Source: CAIYQJ01 sp963717255
GTDB taxonomy: Bacteria > Chloroflexota > Limnocylindria > Limnocylindrales > CSP1-4
Direction of reading: 5' to 3'
DNA length: 64,000 nt
Assembly (NCBI GenBank): GCA_963717255.1
Contig: CAVQVT010000007.1
Coordinates: 186,001-250,000 of the forward strand
Shown here: one piece after another, positions 34,668 through 41,937 of the stretch
How positions within the stretch are numbered: the first letter of the stretch is position 1
Layout of the letters: every line of letters begins with the position of its first letter
Translations under genes and position numbers: made by a program
The notes under the pieces: generated by a model
The model's database searches: none
Told to the model about the DNA's origin: nothing
Seen by the model: the letters and a program-made list of their open reading frames with translations, nothing else

Positions 34668-35543
34668 TCACTTCGTCGGCGGAAGGCTCGCCTCCAGGAT
34701 CTGCGGCGGCAGGACGCCGTAGTCCTCGATGAGCGTCTTGAGCACGATGCCGGTCGTCTCGACGGCGGGCGCGTCCTTGTCCTTCGGGGAGCGGAGGACG
34801 AGCATGACGTTGTTCCCCGCGAGCGCCGCCCCCATCGTCTTGGCATCATGCTGGAGGAACTGCACGACCTCGGCCTGCTGCGGCGTCATCGCGAGGATGA
34901 CGATCTGCTGCGCGGACGTGAGGTCCGGCGCGGTCCCGGTTGTGTCGGTCGTGCCGGCGCTGGCAGAGGCCCCGAGCACCCCGCGCACCTCGACGTTCTG
35001 GAGGATGACCTTCGCGGAGTCACCTTCCAGCCCGGGGAGCTCGACTGCCTGCGGCGGGGCACTCGGCTCCGCGCCGGGCACGAGCAGCGTCTCTTTGATC
35101 GTCATGGTGACCACCACGTCCACACGGTCACCCGGGAGGATCAGCGTCCCGACCCCGGTCACCGCATCGACGCGGACGGCGACGGCGACGAGGCCCGCGG
35201 GAAGATCCTTGGCGATCGACGTCTGGCCCGTGCCCGCGAACATCGCCTGCGTGAGGAACGCGCCCTTCGCGATGTCCGTGCGCGCCACCTGGCCGATCAC
35301 GTCGCCGGGCTGCGCGAAGTACTCCGGCTTCGCGTCGGTCAGCGGGATCTGCTGTGTCGTGATGTCCCGCTCGGTGATCGCGTCGCCGAGCTTGATGTCG
35401 CGCGACGCGACGACGACGTTCGCCTGGGGCGTCTCGGGCGTGCTCCCGCTGCCCTGGCTGTTGAACGCGAAGATGATCCCGACGAACGCCACCGCGGCGA
35501 GAAGGATCCCGATGAGAAGGATGAGCCGGTTCGTGCGCTTCAC
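34668..35543 (-). CDS. cpaB: Flp pilus assembly protein CpaB/RcpC
   Basis: A 291-residue protein with an N-terminal membrane anchor (LILLIGILLAAVAFVGIIFAF, residues 6-26) and an SAF domain (VVVASRDIKLGDAITERDI). CpaB in diderms supports the secretin; here no secretin gene is present, so it may stabilise the pilus in the wall. The GTG at 35543 has GGGAG 8 bases upstream. The TadZ gene follows after 54 bases. Confidence 0.92.
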   Translation of the reverse strand: MKRTNRLILLIGILLAAVAFVGIIFAFNSQGSGSTPETPQANVVVASRDIKLGDAITERDITTQQIPLTDAKPEYFAQPGDVIGQVARTDIAKGAFLTQAMFAGTGQTSIAKDLPAGLVAVAVRVDAVTGVGTLILPGDRVDVVVTMTIKETLLVPGAEPSAPPQAVELPGLEGDSAKVILQNVEVRGVLGASASAGTTDTTGTAPDLTSAQQIVILAMTPQQAEVVQFLQHDAKTMGAALAGNNVMLVLRSPKDKDAPAVETTGIVLKTLIEDYGVLPPQILEASLPPTK

Positions 35544-35600
35544 GCTAGGACTCCCCCACCTGATTGGACCCTCACTCTAGCATCGGCATCTCGGGCCGGG

Positions 35601-35606
35601 ACTATA
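35601..35606 (-). promoter_or_regulatory. -10 element (TATAGT) upstream of cpaB
   Basis: On the minus strand TATAGT lies 58 bases before the cpaB start, beyond the terminator hairpin of the first pilin. This suggests that cpaB and the assembly genes have their own promoter. No good -35 is visible. Confidence 0.4.
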
Positions 35607-35713
35607 CCAAAGGGCTATCGGCATACAGGAGCAACGGATGGGTGACAGCGGCCCCGCGACCTTCTAGGAGCGGATCGATGCCGCCTCCGCCGTCGGCAGC
35701 CGCCCGGAATCCA

Positions 35714-35748
35714 TGACCGCCGACCCACGTGCGGCGGGCCGGCGGTCA
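35714..35748 (-). terminator. Hairpin terminator after Flp pilin 1
   Basis: TGACCGCCG and CGGCGGTCA form a 9-base stem, extended inside by CCC/GGG, 18 bases past the pilin stop. It would separate high pilin expression from low expression of the assembly genes. Confidence 0.6.
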
Positions 35749-35766
35749 CCGGGTGTGCTGCGATGG

Positions 35767-35952
35767 TCAGATCGAGTCGAAGACGGACTGGAAGACCGCG
35801 GCGACCGGCGGCGCGATGAACGCGAGGACGCCGACGACGCCCAGTGCGATGAACGCGAGGATGAGTGCGTACTCGACCATGCCCTGGCCTCCCTCGTCGC
35901 GGCGGATCGATGCGACGGAAGAACGGATGAGTGCGAGGACGTAGGGAAGCAT
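35767..35952 (-). CDS. Flp-type pilin 1
   Basis: A 61-residue Flp prepilin. A short N-terminus (MLPYVLALIRSSVASIRRDEGG) precedes the processing site G/QGMVEYALIL, with Glu at +5 and Tyr at +6 as Tad prepilin peptidases need, then a hydrophobic helix. The ATG at 35952 has AAGGAGGTGA 8 bases upstream, an unusually long match to the 16S anti-Shine-Dalgarno, suggesting very high translation. It is one of a tandem pair with near-identical N-terminal halves. Confidence 0.9.
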   Translation of the reverse strand: MLPYVLALIRSSVASIRRDEGGQGMVEYALILAFIALGVVGVLAFIAPPVAAVFQSVFDSI

Positions 35953-36087
35953 GCTGCGTATCACCTCCTTCCCTCCAGGATCTCCCGGCCCTCCGTCGAG
36001 GGCCGAGACCACGAGAACCTTGTCCGACTGCGGCGCGCGCCGCGACCGATCCGCGCCGCGCGATCGAGCCATCCGGCCCGCACCTGA

Positions 36088-36127
36088 ACCGTACGGGGCC
36101 GTGCCCGTCGTGCCAAGACCCGATGGT
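36088..36127 (-). promoter_or_regulatory. Pilin 1 promoter (TTGGCA-17-TACGGT) with upstream box
   Basis: Reading the minus strand: ACCATCGGGTC (36117-36127), then -35 TTGGCA (36111-36116), 17 bases, -10 TACGGT (36088-36093). The 11-base box recurs directly upstream of the -35 of pilin 2, so it is a candidate activator site. Confidence 0.6.
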
Positions 36128-36174
36128 CCTCGTCGTCGCCTCGACGCACCGTACCGAGGTACCTCCGGGGCCCG

Positions 36175-36221
36175 GATGCTCCGACCGCCGGCCCGTCATT
36201 CGGGCCGGCGGTCGGAGCATC
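36175..36221 (-). terminator. Perfect 21-bp hairpin after Flp pilin 2
   Basis: A 21-base perfect stem (36175-36195 with 36201-36221) and the loop TCATT lie 14 bases past the pilin 2 stop. Part of the stem (GACCGCCGGCCCG) resembles the hairpin after pilin 1. No T-run follows. Confidence 0.7.
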
Positions 36222-36235
36222 GGTTACGACGACGA

Positions 36236-36409
36236 TCAGAGTGCGTCGACGACCTGCTGAAGGATGTCGGCGATGGCCGGGCCGAGGAGGATCAGGACGG
36301 CGATGGCGGCGATGGAGACGAGAGCAAGGATGAGCGCGTACTCGACCATGCCCTGGCCTTCCTCGTCGCGACGGATGGACGCGATGAGTGCGGAGAAGTA
36401 CTGAAGCAT
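36236..36409 (-). CDS. Flp-type pilin 2
   Basis: A 57-residue Flp prepilin, MLQYFSALIASIRRDEEG/QGMVEYALIL followed by a hydrophobic helix and the tail LQQVVDAL. It shares SIRRDE-GQGMVEYALIL with pilin 1 but differs after it. The ATG at 36409 has AAGGAGGTGA upstream. The two pilins may form a mixed fibre or be used in different conditions; sequence alone cannot decide. Confidence 0.9.
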   Translation of the reverse strand: MLQYFSALIASIRRDEEGQGMVEYALILALVSIAAIAVLILLGPAIADILQQVVDAL

Positions 36410-36509
36410 TGGGGTATTCACCTCCTTCCCTCGAAGATCCCCCGGCGGCTCGCCGGGAGTCGGTGCGCGGTGGATCGAGGTCCCGGTGGGGCGCTCGGAC
36501 CGCCGCGGC

Positions 36510-36549
36510 AGGATGCCACTGAGTCGAGTCGAGCGCAAGGCCCGATGGT
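36510..36549 (-). promoter_or_regulatory. Pilin 2 promoter (TTGCGC-17-CATCCT) with upstream box
   Basis: Minus strand: ACCATCGGGCC (36539-36549), -35 TTGCGC (36533-36538), 17 bases, -10 CATCCT (36510-36515). It is the counterpart of the pilin 1 promoter. In the rest of the 366-base stretch between 36410 and 36775 I see no gene; 36550-36775 holds nothing recognisable. Confidence 0.55.
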
Positions 36550-36775
36550 CGTGCCGGACGCTTTCGGGCCGTGGAGTGCGCGACTGCGTCCGTCGTTGCC
36601 GACCGTTCGGTTGGGTCCCCCTGGATGCCGATCCCGATAGCCGCTCGTCTTCATGGAGCGACGTTCACGCTACATCGCCGATGCCCGGTCCGAGCATGGC
36701 ACTTTCGTCTCGGGCGGGGTGGTCCTTCAGTCCTGCCCGCCCGGTGCGACCCGCCACCGGTCCGCCCGCGCCGGG

Positions 36776-36979
36776 TCAGGCGGGCTGCTGGACCTGGGCG
36801 CCGATGAAGTCGAGGATCGCCGCGAGCTGCGGCCCGAACGCGACGATCGCGACGATCGCGACGACGGCCGCGATGCCGAGGATCAGACCGAGGTCCACGA
36901 GCCCCTGCCCGGCAGCGGCCGCCTGCCCCGTCCCCGTGGGCCGGGCCGCGGCGGCGGCCGGCCGGGACGCGGCCGTCAT
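36776..36979 (-). CDS. Flp-pilin-like small membrane protein
   Basis: A 67-residue protein with a 25-residue Ala/Arg-rich N-terminus, then G/QGLVDLGLILGIAAVV and a hydrophobic helix, ending AQVQQPA. It follows the pilin plan, but the +5 Glu is Asp and the +6 Tyr is Leu, so cleavage by the prepilin peptidase is uncertain. Its ATG overlaps the stop of the degenerate kinase gene (ATGA at 36976-36979), so it is translated with a signalling protein rather than from a strong pilin site. Confidence 0.75.
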   Translation of the reverse strand: MTAASRPAAAAARPTGTGQAAAAGQGLVDLGLILGIAAVVAIVAIVAFGPQLAAILDFIGAQVQQPA

Positions 36980-38178
36980 GCCCCGGGAAGGTCGATCGCG
37001 ACCCGCAGGCGGTGGCCCCCCTCGTCGAGCGCGACGTCCGCGGCGACGGTGGCCGCCTGGTGCTCGATCTCGCGGAAGACCTCGGCCGGCAGCGCGGTCT
37101 CCGCCGGGTCGCGCACCTTGGGAGCGGCGTCGACGACACGCTGGCGCATCATCGCCGCGAGCGCCGGCGGCACGCTCTCGCCGCCCTGGCCCGCGGTCTC
37201 GCCGCGCTGCCTCTCTGCCTCCGCCTCGGCCTCGGCCGCGGCCGCGGAGTCGCCCGTCGCGAGGGCCGCGACCGGTCCGTCGTACGGCGTGGAGAGCACG
37301 GCCACGAGGCGCATCCCCCAGTCGAGGCGGATCGACACGCGGTCCGGGCGCGTCGCGACGAATGCCGCGAGCGCTTCGTCGATCATCCGGAAGAGGCCGC
37401 TCTCCACGTCGATGGGCAGGCGCCGGTCGGCCCCGACGGAGTCGAAGTCGATCGGCACCTTGGCCCGCCGGCTCCGCTCGCGCGCTGCGCGGCGGAGGGT
37501 GGGCAGGAGGCCCAGATCGTCCAGCACCATCGGCCGGACGTCGAAGATGAATGTCTTCGTCGCCTCGAGCGTCCTCTGGACCATCCGCACGAGCTCGGTG
37601 ATCTCCGCAGCCGCGGCATCCGGGTCCGAGGCCTGCAGGCGCTGGACGATCTGCGCCTGCAGGATGATGTTCGTGAGGCTCTGCGCCGGCCCGTCGTGCA
37701 TCGCACGGGCGATCTCGCGCCGCAGGTCCTCCTGCGCCGTGAGGACGATCCGCGAGACTCCGGTGCGCGCCCTGGCGCCGGAGGCCTGCGTCGGGAGGTC
37801 CATCCCCTCCAGAGCCTCGCGGATCTCGACCAGCCGCTCGCGGAACCGGACGATCGTCCGCCGCTTCCCTTCGAGGGTGTCGATCGACGCCTGCATCACG
37901 CCGGACTTCCGCGTCACGGTCACCAGGGCCTGGTAGGCCTCGGTCACCTCCTGCATCCCCACCGTGCGTCCGCCCGTCACCTGCGCGATGCGCTCGCCGG
38001 CGTGCTCGAGGCGTTGCTCATGGCGGGCGGCCTCGTTCCGCGCCTGCTGGATGAGCAGGTCGATCTCCGAGAGCTCGGCGTCGAGGCCGGCGATGTCGGC
38101 CGAGATCCGGGCGACGAGGTCGGTGCCGGGCGCCCCCTCCACCCCCTCCGCGGGGGCCGGGGCTTCCGCCTCAGTCAT
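36976..38178 (-). CDS. DegS/LiaS-like histidine kinase homologue with degenerate ATPase domain
   Basis: A 400-residue soluble protein. Residues 15-130 are coiled coil as in the DegS sensor, then a HisKA_3 region with the phospho-acceptor box REIARAMHDGPAQSLTN (His near residue 175). The following ATPase part keeps its start (LFRMIDEALAAF) but lacks the N-box Asn and any D-G-G ATP-lid motif; instead there is an Ala/Glu insert (about 300-345). It may be phosphorylated or act as a scaffold rather than bind ATP. It overlaps the regulator gene by 8 bases. Confidence 0.8.
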   Translation of the reverse strand: MTEAEAPAPAEGVEGAPGTDLVARISADIAGLDAELSEIDLLIQQARNEAARHEQRLEHAGERIAQVTGGRTVGMQEVTEAYQALVTVTRKSGVMQASIDTLEGKRRTIVRFRERLVEIREALEGMDLPTQASGARARTGVSRIVLTAQEDLRREIARAMHDGPAQSLTNIILQAQIVQRLQASDPDAAAAEITELVRMVQRTLEATKTFIFDVRPMVLDDLGLLPTLRRAARERSRRAKVPIDFDSVGADRRLPIDVESGLFRMIDEALAAFVATRPDRVSIRLDWGMRLVAVLSTPYDGPVAALATGDSAAAAEAEAEAERQRGETAGQGGESVPPALAAMMRQRVVDAAPKVRDPAETALPAEVFREIEHQAATVAADVALDEGGHRLRVAIDLPGA

Positions 38179-38911
38179 CGGGCATCTTGATCCAGCCCTG
38201 GCGCATCGCGTAGACGACCGCCTGCGTGCGGTCGTTGACCGAGAGCTTCCGCAGGATGCTCGACATGTGGTTCTTCACCGTCTGCTCGCTGATCGAGAGG
38301 GCGAAGGCCACCTGCTTGTTCGTCATGCCCTGGGCGATGTTGTCCAGGATCTCCACCTCTCTGGGCGACAGCGGAGCGAAGATCGGCTGGGCATCCTGCC
38401 CATAGACCGCGAGCTCCCGGAACTCCTTGAGGACCCGGCCGGCGACGGTGGGCTTGGAGAAGACCTTGTCGTTGATCAGGTACTCGCCGGCATGGACGCG
38501 ACGGATGATCGTCACGAGGTCGTCGGGGCCGATGTCCTTGAGGATGAAGGCCGCGGCACCTGCCTTGATCGCGCCGAACAGGGCGTCCTCGTCCTCCTCG
38601 TCGGCGAGGATGATGATCCCGGTCGCCGCCAGCTCGCGCTTGAGGCGCTGCGTCGTCTCGATGCCGTTCGAGATCGGCAGCGTCAGGTCCATGAGCACGA
38701 TGTCCGGCGTGAGCTCGACGGCCAGCTCGAACGCGTCGCGCGCGTTGTCCGCCTCGGCGAGCACGTCGAAGTCGGGCTCCCGGGACAGGATGTCGCGGAT
38801 CCCGATCCGGAAGAGGGCATGGTCGTCCACGATGAGGATCCTGGTCGGCTCTCCGGTGCCGCGCCGGTCGGGTCCGCCGCGCCGTCGGTCGGGTCCGCTG
38901 TACTCGGTCAT
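38171..38911 (-). CDS. NarL/LuxR-family response regulator
   Basis: A 246-residue regulator. The receiver (residues 25-145) has LIVDDHALFRIG and phospho-Asp in DIVLMDLTLPISNG, with Lys in FILKDIGP. The switch Thr/Ser position is Ala (IIILADEEDED). The LuxR HTH at 180-240 reads LSPREVEILDNIAQGMTNKQVA..ISEQTVKNHMSSILRKL. The ATG at 38911 overlaps the upstream kinase stop (ATGA). Likely target: the pilin promoters nearby, by position only. Confidence 0.9.
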   Translation of the reverse strand: MTEYSGPDRRRGGPDRRGTGEPTRILIVDDHALFRIGIRDILSREPDFDVLAEADNARDAFELAVELTPDIVLMDLTLPISNGIETTQRLKRELAATGIIILADEEDEDALFGAIKAGAAAFILKDIGPDDLVTIIRRVHAGEYLINDKVFSKPTVAGRVLKEFRELAVYGQDAQPIFAPLSPREVEILDNIAQGMTNKQVAFALSISEQTVKNHMSSILRKLSVNDRTQAVVYAMRQGWIKMPDD

Positions 38912-40029
38912 CCTGGCCTTCCCTCCCCGTCGATCACGAGCCGGACCTCGGTGCCCGCGCCCGGCCTCGATCGGACGATCACGGTGCCGCCGACGAGCTC
39001 GGCTCTCTCCCGCATGAACTGGAGCCCGAAGTTCTGCCGCCCGCGGGACGCGATCGCGTCGACGTCGAACCCGCGGCCGTCGTCGCGGACCTCGAGCACC
39101 CACGTCCCGTCGGCGTCGGACGTCGCGATGGTGACCGTGCGGGCTTCCGCGTGCCTACGGGTATTGTGCAACGCTTCCTGCAGGACCCGGAGGACGACCA
39201 CCTGTTGCATGTCCGTCAGGCGCTCGGCCCGGCCCTCCAGGGTGGTCTCGGCCCGGACCTCCACGCTGGCCGTCAGCGTCGCGACCGCTTCGCGGATCGC
39301 TGCGTCGAGACCGATCACCTCGAGCGCCGGCGGCCGGAGCTGCGCGATGAAGCTGCGGATGTCCGCGAGCTCCCGGCGCATGACCTCGCGCAGGTAGCGC
39401 AGCTCGGTCCGCGCGAGCCGGGGATCCCGCTCCATCAGCCGCTCGACGTAGTCGACCTGGAAGAACGCGTTCGCGATCATCTGGGCCGGCCCCTCGTGGA
39501 TGGCCTGCGCGAGCCGTGCGCGCTCCTGCTCCCGCGCCTCGAGCACGCGCATGCGCATCTCCGCGGCATCGGCCGGGATCACGCCGCTCGCCGGCGGCAC
39601 CGGGTCGTCGCGCTCGAGGAACCGCCAGGCGCCCTCCAGCCCGCCCGTCACGAGCTCGAGTCGGGCGAGGTCGCGCTGGCGCTCGCCCAGGTCGGCGCCC
39701 GCCAGGTCCACGGATCGCCGCAGCTCCTGCCGGACGGCGGTCGCCGCCGCACCCTCGGCGGCGCGCGCGAGGTCGTCCTGGCCATCCACCGCGCCCGCGG
39801 GATGGTCGTCGTCCGGAACCACCTGCCGGTCCATCCGCTCGAGCGTCGTCCGGTCCTTGTGCCACCGGCGCAGCTCGACGCGATGCGCCTCTCGGTACAG
39901 GCCGGTGAGGCCGCGCAGCTGGTTCGCCGCGTAGCCGAGCGCGCCCTTCGCCTCGGCGTAGAGCGCGTCGAGCCGGTCGTCCATCTCCGGACGAACGACG
40001 GGCGGATCGGAGCCGGCCGAGCCCTCCAT
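38908..40029 (-). CDS. Sensor histidine kinase, NarL-partner (HisKA_3) type
   Basis: A 373-residue cytoplasmic kinase without membrane helices. The His box is RLAQAIHEGPAQMIANAFFQ (about residue 185), the N-box QEALHNTRRHAEARTV, and the ATP lid motifs EVRDDGRGFD and NFGLQFMRERAELVGG are intact. Residues 15-150 are helical and coiled. With the overlapping regulator it forms a complete two-component pair; sensing is probably of a cytoplasmic cue. The ATG at 40029 has a -10 hexamer only 7 bases upstream; longer frames overlap the neighbouring gene. Confidence 0.9.
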   Translation of the reverse strand: MEGSAGSDPPVVRPEMDDRLDALYAEAKGALGYAANQLRGLTGLYREAHRVELRRWHKDRTTLERMDRQVVPDDDHPAGAVDGQDDLARAAEGAAATAVRQELRRSVDLAGADLGERQRDLARLELVTGGLEGAWRFLERDDPVPPASGVIPADAAEMRMRVLEAREQERARLAQAIHEGPAQMIANAFFQVDYVERLMERDPRLARTELRYLREVMRRELADIRSFIAQLRPPALEVIGLDAAIREAVATLTASVEVRAETTLEGRAERLTDMQQVVVLRVLQEALHNTRRHAEARTVTIATSDADGTWVLEVRDDGRGFDVDAIASRGRQNFGLQFMRERAELVGGTVIVRSRPGAGTEVRLVIDGEGRPG

Positions 40030-40036
40030 CGCGAGG

Positions 40037-40042
40037 AGTATA
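40037..40042 (-). promoter_or_regulatory. -10 element (TATACT) for kinase gene
   Basis: A consensus TATACT on the minus strand, 7 bases before the ATG at 40029, implying a leaderless transcript for the kinase-regulator-kinase operon. Confidence 0.55.
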
Positions 40043-40126
40043 CGGGCGGCCTCGGGCGCCTCAGCCGTCACCGGGCGGCTTCCGCTGCGCCGGGGCACCA
40101 CCGCGGCCCCGAGCGCCTCCGGATCC

Positions 40127-41776
40127 TCAGGGGCAGGCGATCCGGTAGACGAGCAGCTCGTCGGAGCCGTCCGGCGCGCGGACGGTCGCCTCCGGGACCG
40201 GCACGAAGCACTCGGACCCCGGCCCGCCCTCGCCCAGGATGGCGGGCCAGGCGCCCTGGGACGGTTCGGCCGAGATGACGAGGAGGCGCGCATCGAACGT
40301 GCGGGAAAGGTCGAGAACGTCCGCCGGGCTCTCCTGCGGGAGCGCGAGCGACTCCACGCGCGCACTCTCGGCGAGCCAGACGGGGTGGTCCGAGATGACG
40401 GGGGCGTTCGCTGCCAGGGCGACCCCGGCGGCCTCCGTCGTGCGGAGGAGCTCCTCGTAGCGCCGCTCCGTCGCGAGCGAGCCCCTGCTCATGCTGGAGA
40501 TCGTCAGCAGGACCATCGGGACCACGAGCGCCAGGACCACGAGGGGCGCGAGGGCCGCCGATCCGGGACGCCACGCGCGACGTCGCCCGATCCACGCGAC
40601 GACCGCGTCCGCTCCGGCCATGGCACTCACGAGGAGCAGGACGTGGACGGGCCCGGCGGCATGGAGGAAGGTCCCCCACGCCGTCGAGACGGGGAAGAGG
40701 AGCGTCGTCGCGAGGAAGGTGAGCGCGGCCCCGATGAGGAGAGGGCGCAGGACGGCCGACCGGAGGATCCACGGCAGGCCCGCGAGGCCCATGATGCCGA
40801 CGGGGAGCGCCGGCACCACGAGCACCGTCCAGACGTTGTGCGCGAAGCCGTCGACGCGGTCGGCGGCGAGCTTCGCCGGGCCCTGCGCGAGCCATCTCGC
40901 CAGCGTCGGTCTGTCGGCCCAGGCGAAGATGTCCGACGGGACCCGTGAGAAGGCGTTCGCCACCGCCTGGCCCGGCAGGGGGGTCCCGAACGTCGCCCAC
41001 TGCCGGACCGCCCACGGGGCGTAGGCGGCGATCGCGAGGAGGGCAGGCGTCCCGACGAGTCGGGCGAAGGACCTGGATCTCCCGCGGCCGCCCGAGTCGC
41101 GTGCACCGGGCGACCCCGCGACGCCCCAGGCGACCGCGACCCACGCGAACGCGTACCAGATCGCCTCGTTCCGCGTGAGCGCCGCGATCCCGAGCGCGAG
41201 TCCGATCCCGACGAGGCGCGCGTCGAGCGCGCGCGCCCCGCGTGGCGCCCGCGCCACCCGCTCCATCAGGATGCAGGCGGCGACGGCCGCGACGGTGAAC
41301 GGCGCGGTGGAGTCCGGCAAAGCGCCGTAGAGGACGAGCGGCCCGTAGACGGCGGCGACCATGCCCGATCCGACCGCGAGGACGCGCGATCGGAGAGGCG
41401 TGAGCCGACGCTCGTCGGCGAGGTCCGCCGCCAGGCGCCAGACGAGGACCGGGACGATGGAGCTGACCAACGCGTTCGGGATCTGCGCGACCCGGAACCC
41501 GTTCCCGATGACGGCCATGAGCGGGGCAGGGAGCAGCGACGGGAGCGGGAGCCAGATCTCGAATGCCGGGCGAGGGAGTGTGAACGGGGGGAGGTAGAAG
41601 GACCAGAGCGCGTCGCTCACGAGACCGCGCCCCTCGACGGCGTTCCTGGCGACGCCCCAGTAGTACGCCGTGTCCTCGGGCACGGGGAAGGGGACGGCGG
41701 CCGCGGCGGCTGTGCGCACGACGACCGCGAGAACCAGGATGCCCACTGCCGAGAGAAGGGCCTCGAGACGAGTCAC
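40127..41776 (-). CDS. GT-C-type membrane glycosyltransferase
   Basis: A 549-residue protein with about 11-12 hydrophobic segments and a first extracytoplasmic loop rich in acidic and aromatic residues (PVPEDTAYYWGVARNAVEGRGLVSDALWSFY), typical of GT-C transferases such as ArnT/PMT that use lipid-linked sugars outside the membrane. The C-terminal 120 residues form a soluble domain. The GTG at 41776 has no Shine-Dalgarno sequence; it overlaps the stop of a small upstream frame. The ATG at 41878 would extend the N-terminus by 34 Arg-rich residues and is less likely. Confidence 0.8.
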   Translation of the reverse strand: MTRLEALLSAVGILVLAVVVRTAAAAAVPFPVPEDTAYYWGVARNAVEGRGLVSDALWSFYLPPFTLPRPAFEIWLPLPSLLPAPLMAVIGNGFRVAQIPNALVSSIVPVLVWRLAADLADERRLTPLRSRVLAVGSGMVAAVYGPLVLYGALPDSTAPFTVAAVAACILMERVARAPRGARALDARLVGIGLALGIAALTRNEAIWYAFAWVAVAWGVAGSPGARDSGGRGRSRSFARLVGTPALLAIAAYAPWAVRQWATFGTPLPGQAVANAFSRVPSDIFAWADRPTLARWLAQGPAKLAADRVDGFAHNVWTVLVVPALPVGIMGLAGLPWILRSAVLRPLLIGAALTFLATTLLFPVSTAWGTFLHAAGPVHVLLLVSAMAGADAVVAWIGRRRAWRPGSAALAPLVVLALVVPMVLLTISSMSRGSLATERRYEELLRTTEAAGVALAANAPVISDHPVWLAESARVESLALPQESPADVLDLSRTFDARLLVISAEPSQGAWPAILGEGGPGSECFVPVPEATVRAPDGSDELLVYRIACP

Positions 41777-41862
41777 GGGGCGATCGTCGCCGTCCTGCGG
41801 CGCGCGTCCGGCCCGGTCCCGGCGGGTGTGGCGGGTCCGGCGACGAGCAGCGGGGTGCGCAC
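41773..41862 (-). CDS. Possible 29-codon leaderless upstream ORF coupled to GT-C gene
   Basis: A GTG at 41862 lies 6 bases after a TAGAGT -10 hexamer (41869-41874). The frame (VRTPLLVAGPATPAGTGPDA, 29 residues) ends in a TGA overlapping the downstream GTG start (GTGA, 41773-41776). It could be a leader that delivers ribosomes to the main gene. Alternatively, a one-base assembly error may hide a longer N-terminus. Confidence 0.3.
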   Translation of the reverse strand: MRTPLLVAGPATPAGTGPDARRRTATIAP

Positions 41863-41924
41863 GCCCCGACTCTAGCATCGGCCGGCGCCACCCTGGCTCC
41901 TCGCGCCGGCGCCGCCCGCCCGGC

Positions 41925-41930
41925 TAGACT
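41925..41930 (+). promoter_or_regulatory. -10 element (TAGACT) for GT2 gene
   Basis: TAGACT ends 7 bases before the ATG at 41938. It faces the divergent TAGAGT element about 50 bases away. Confidence 0.45.
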
Positions 41931-41937
41931 CCCAGCG

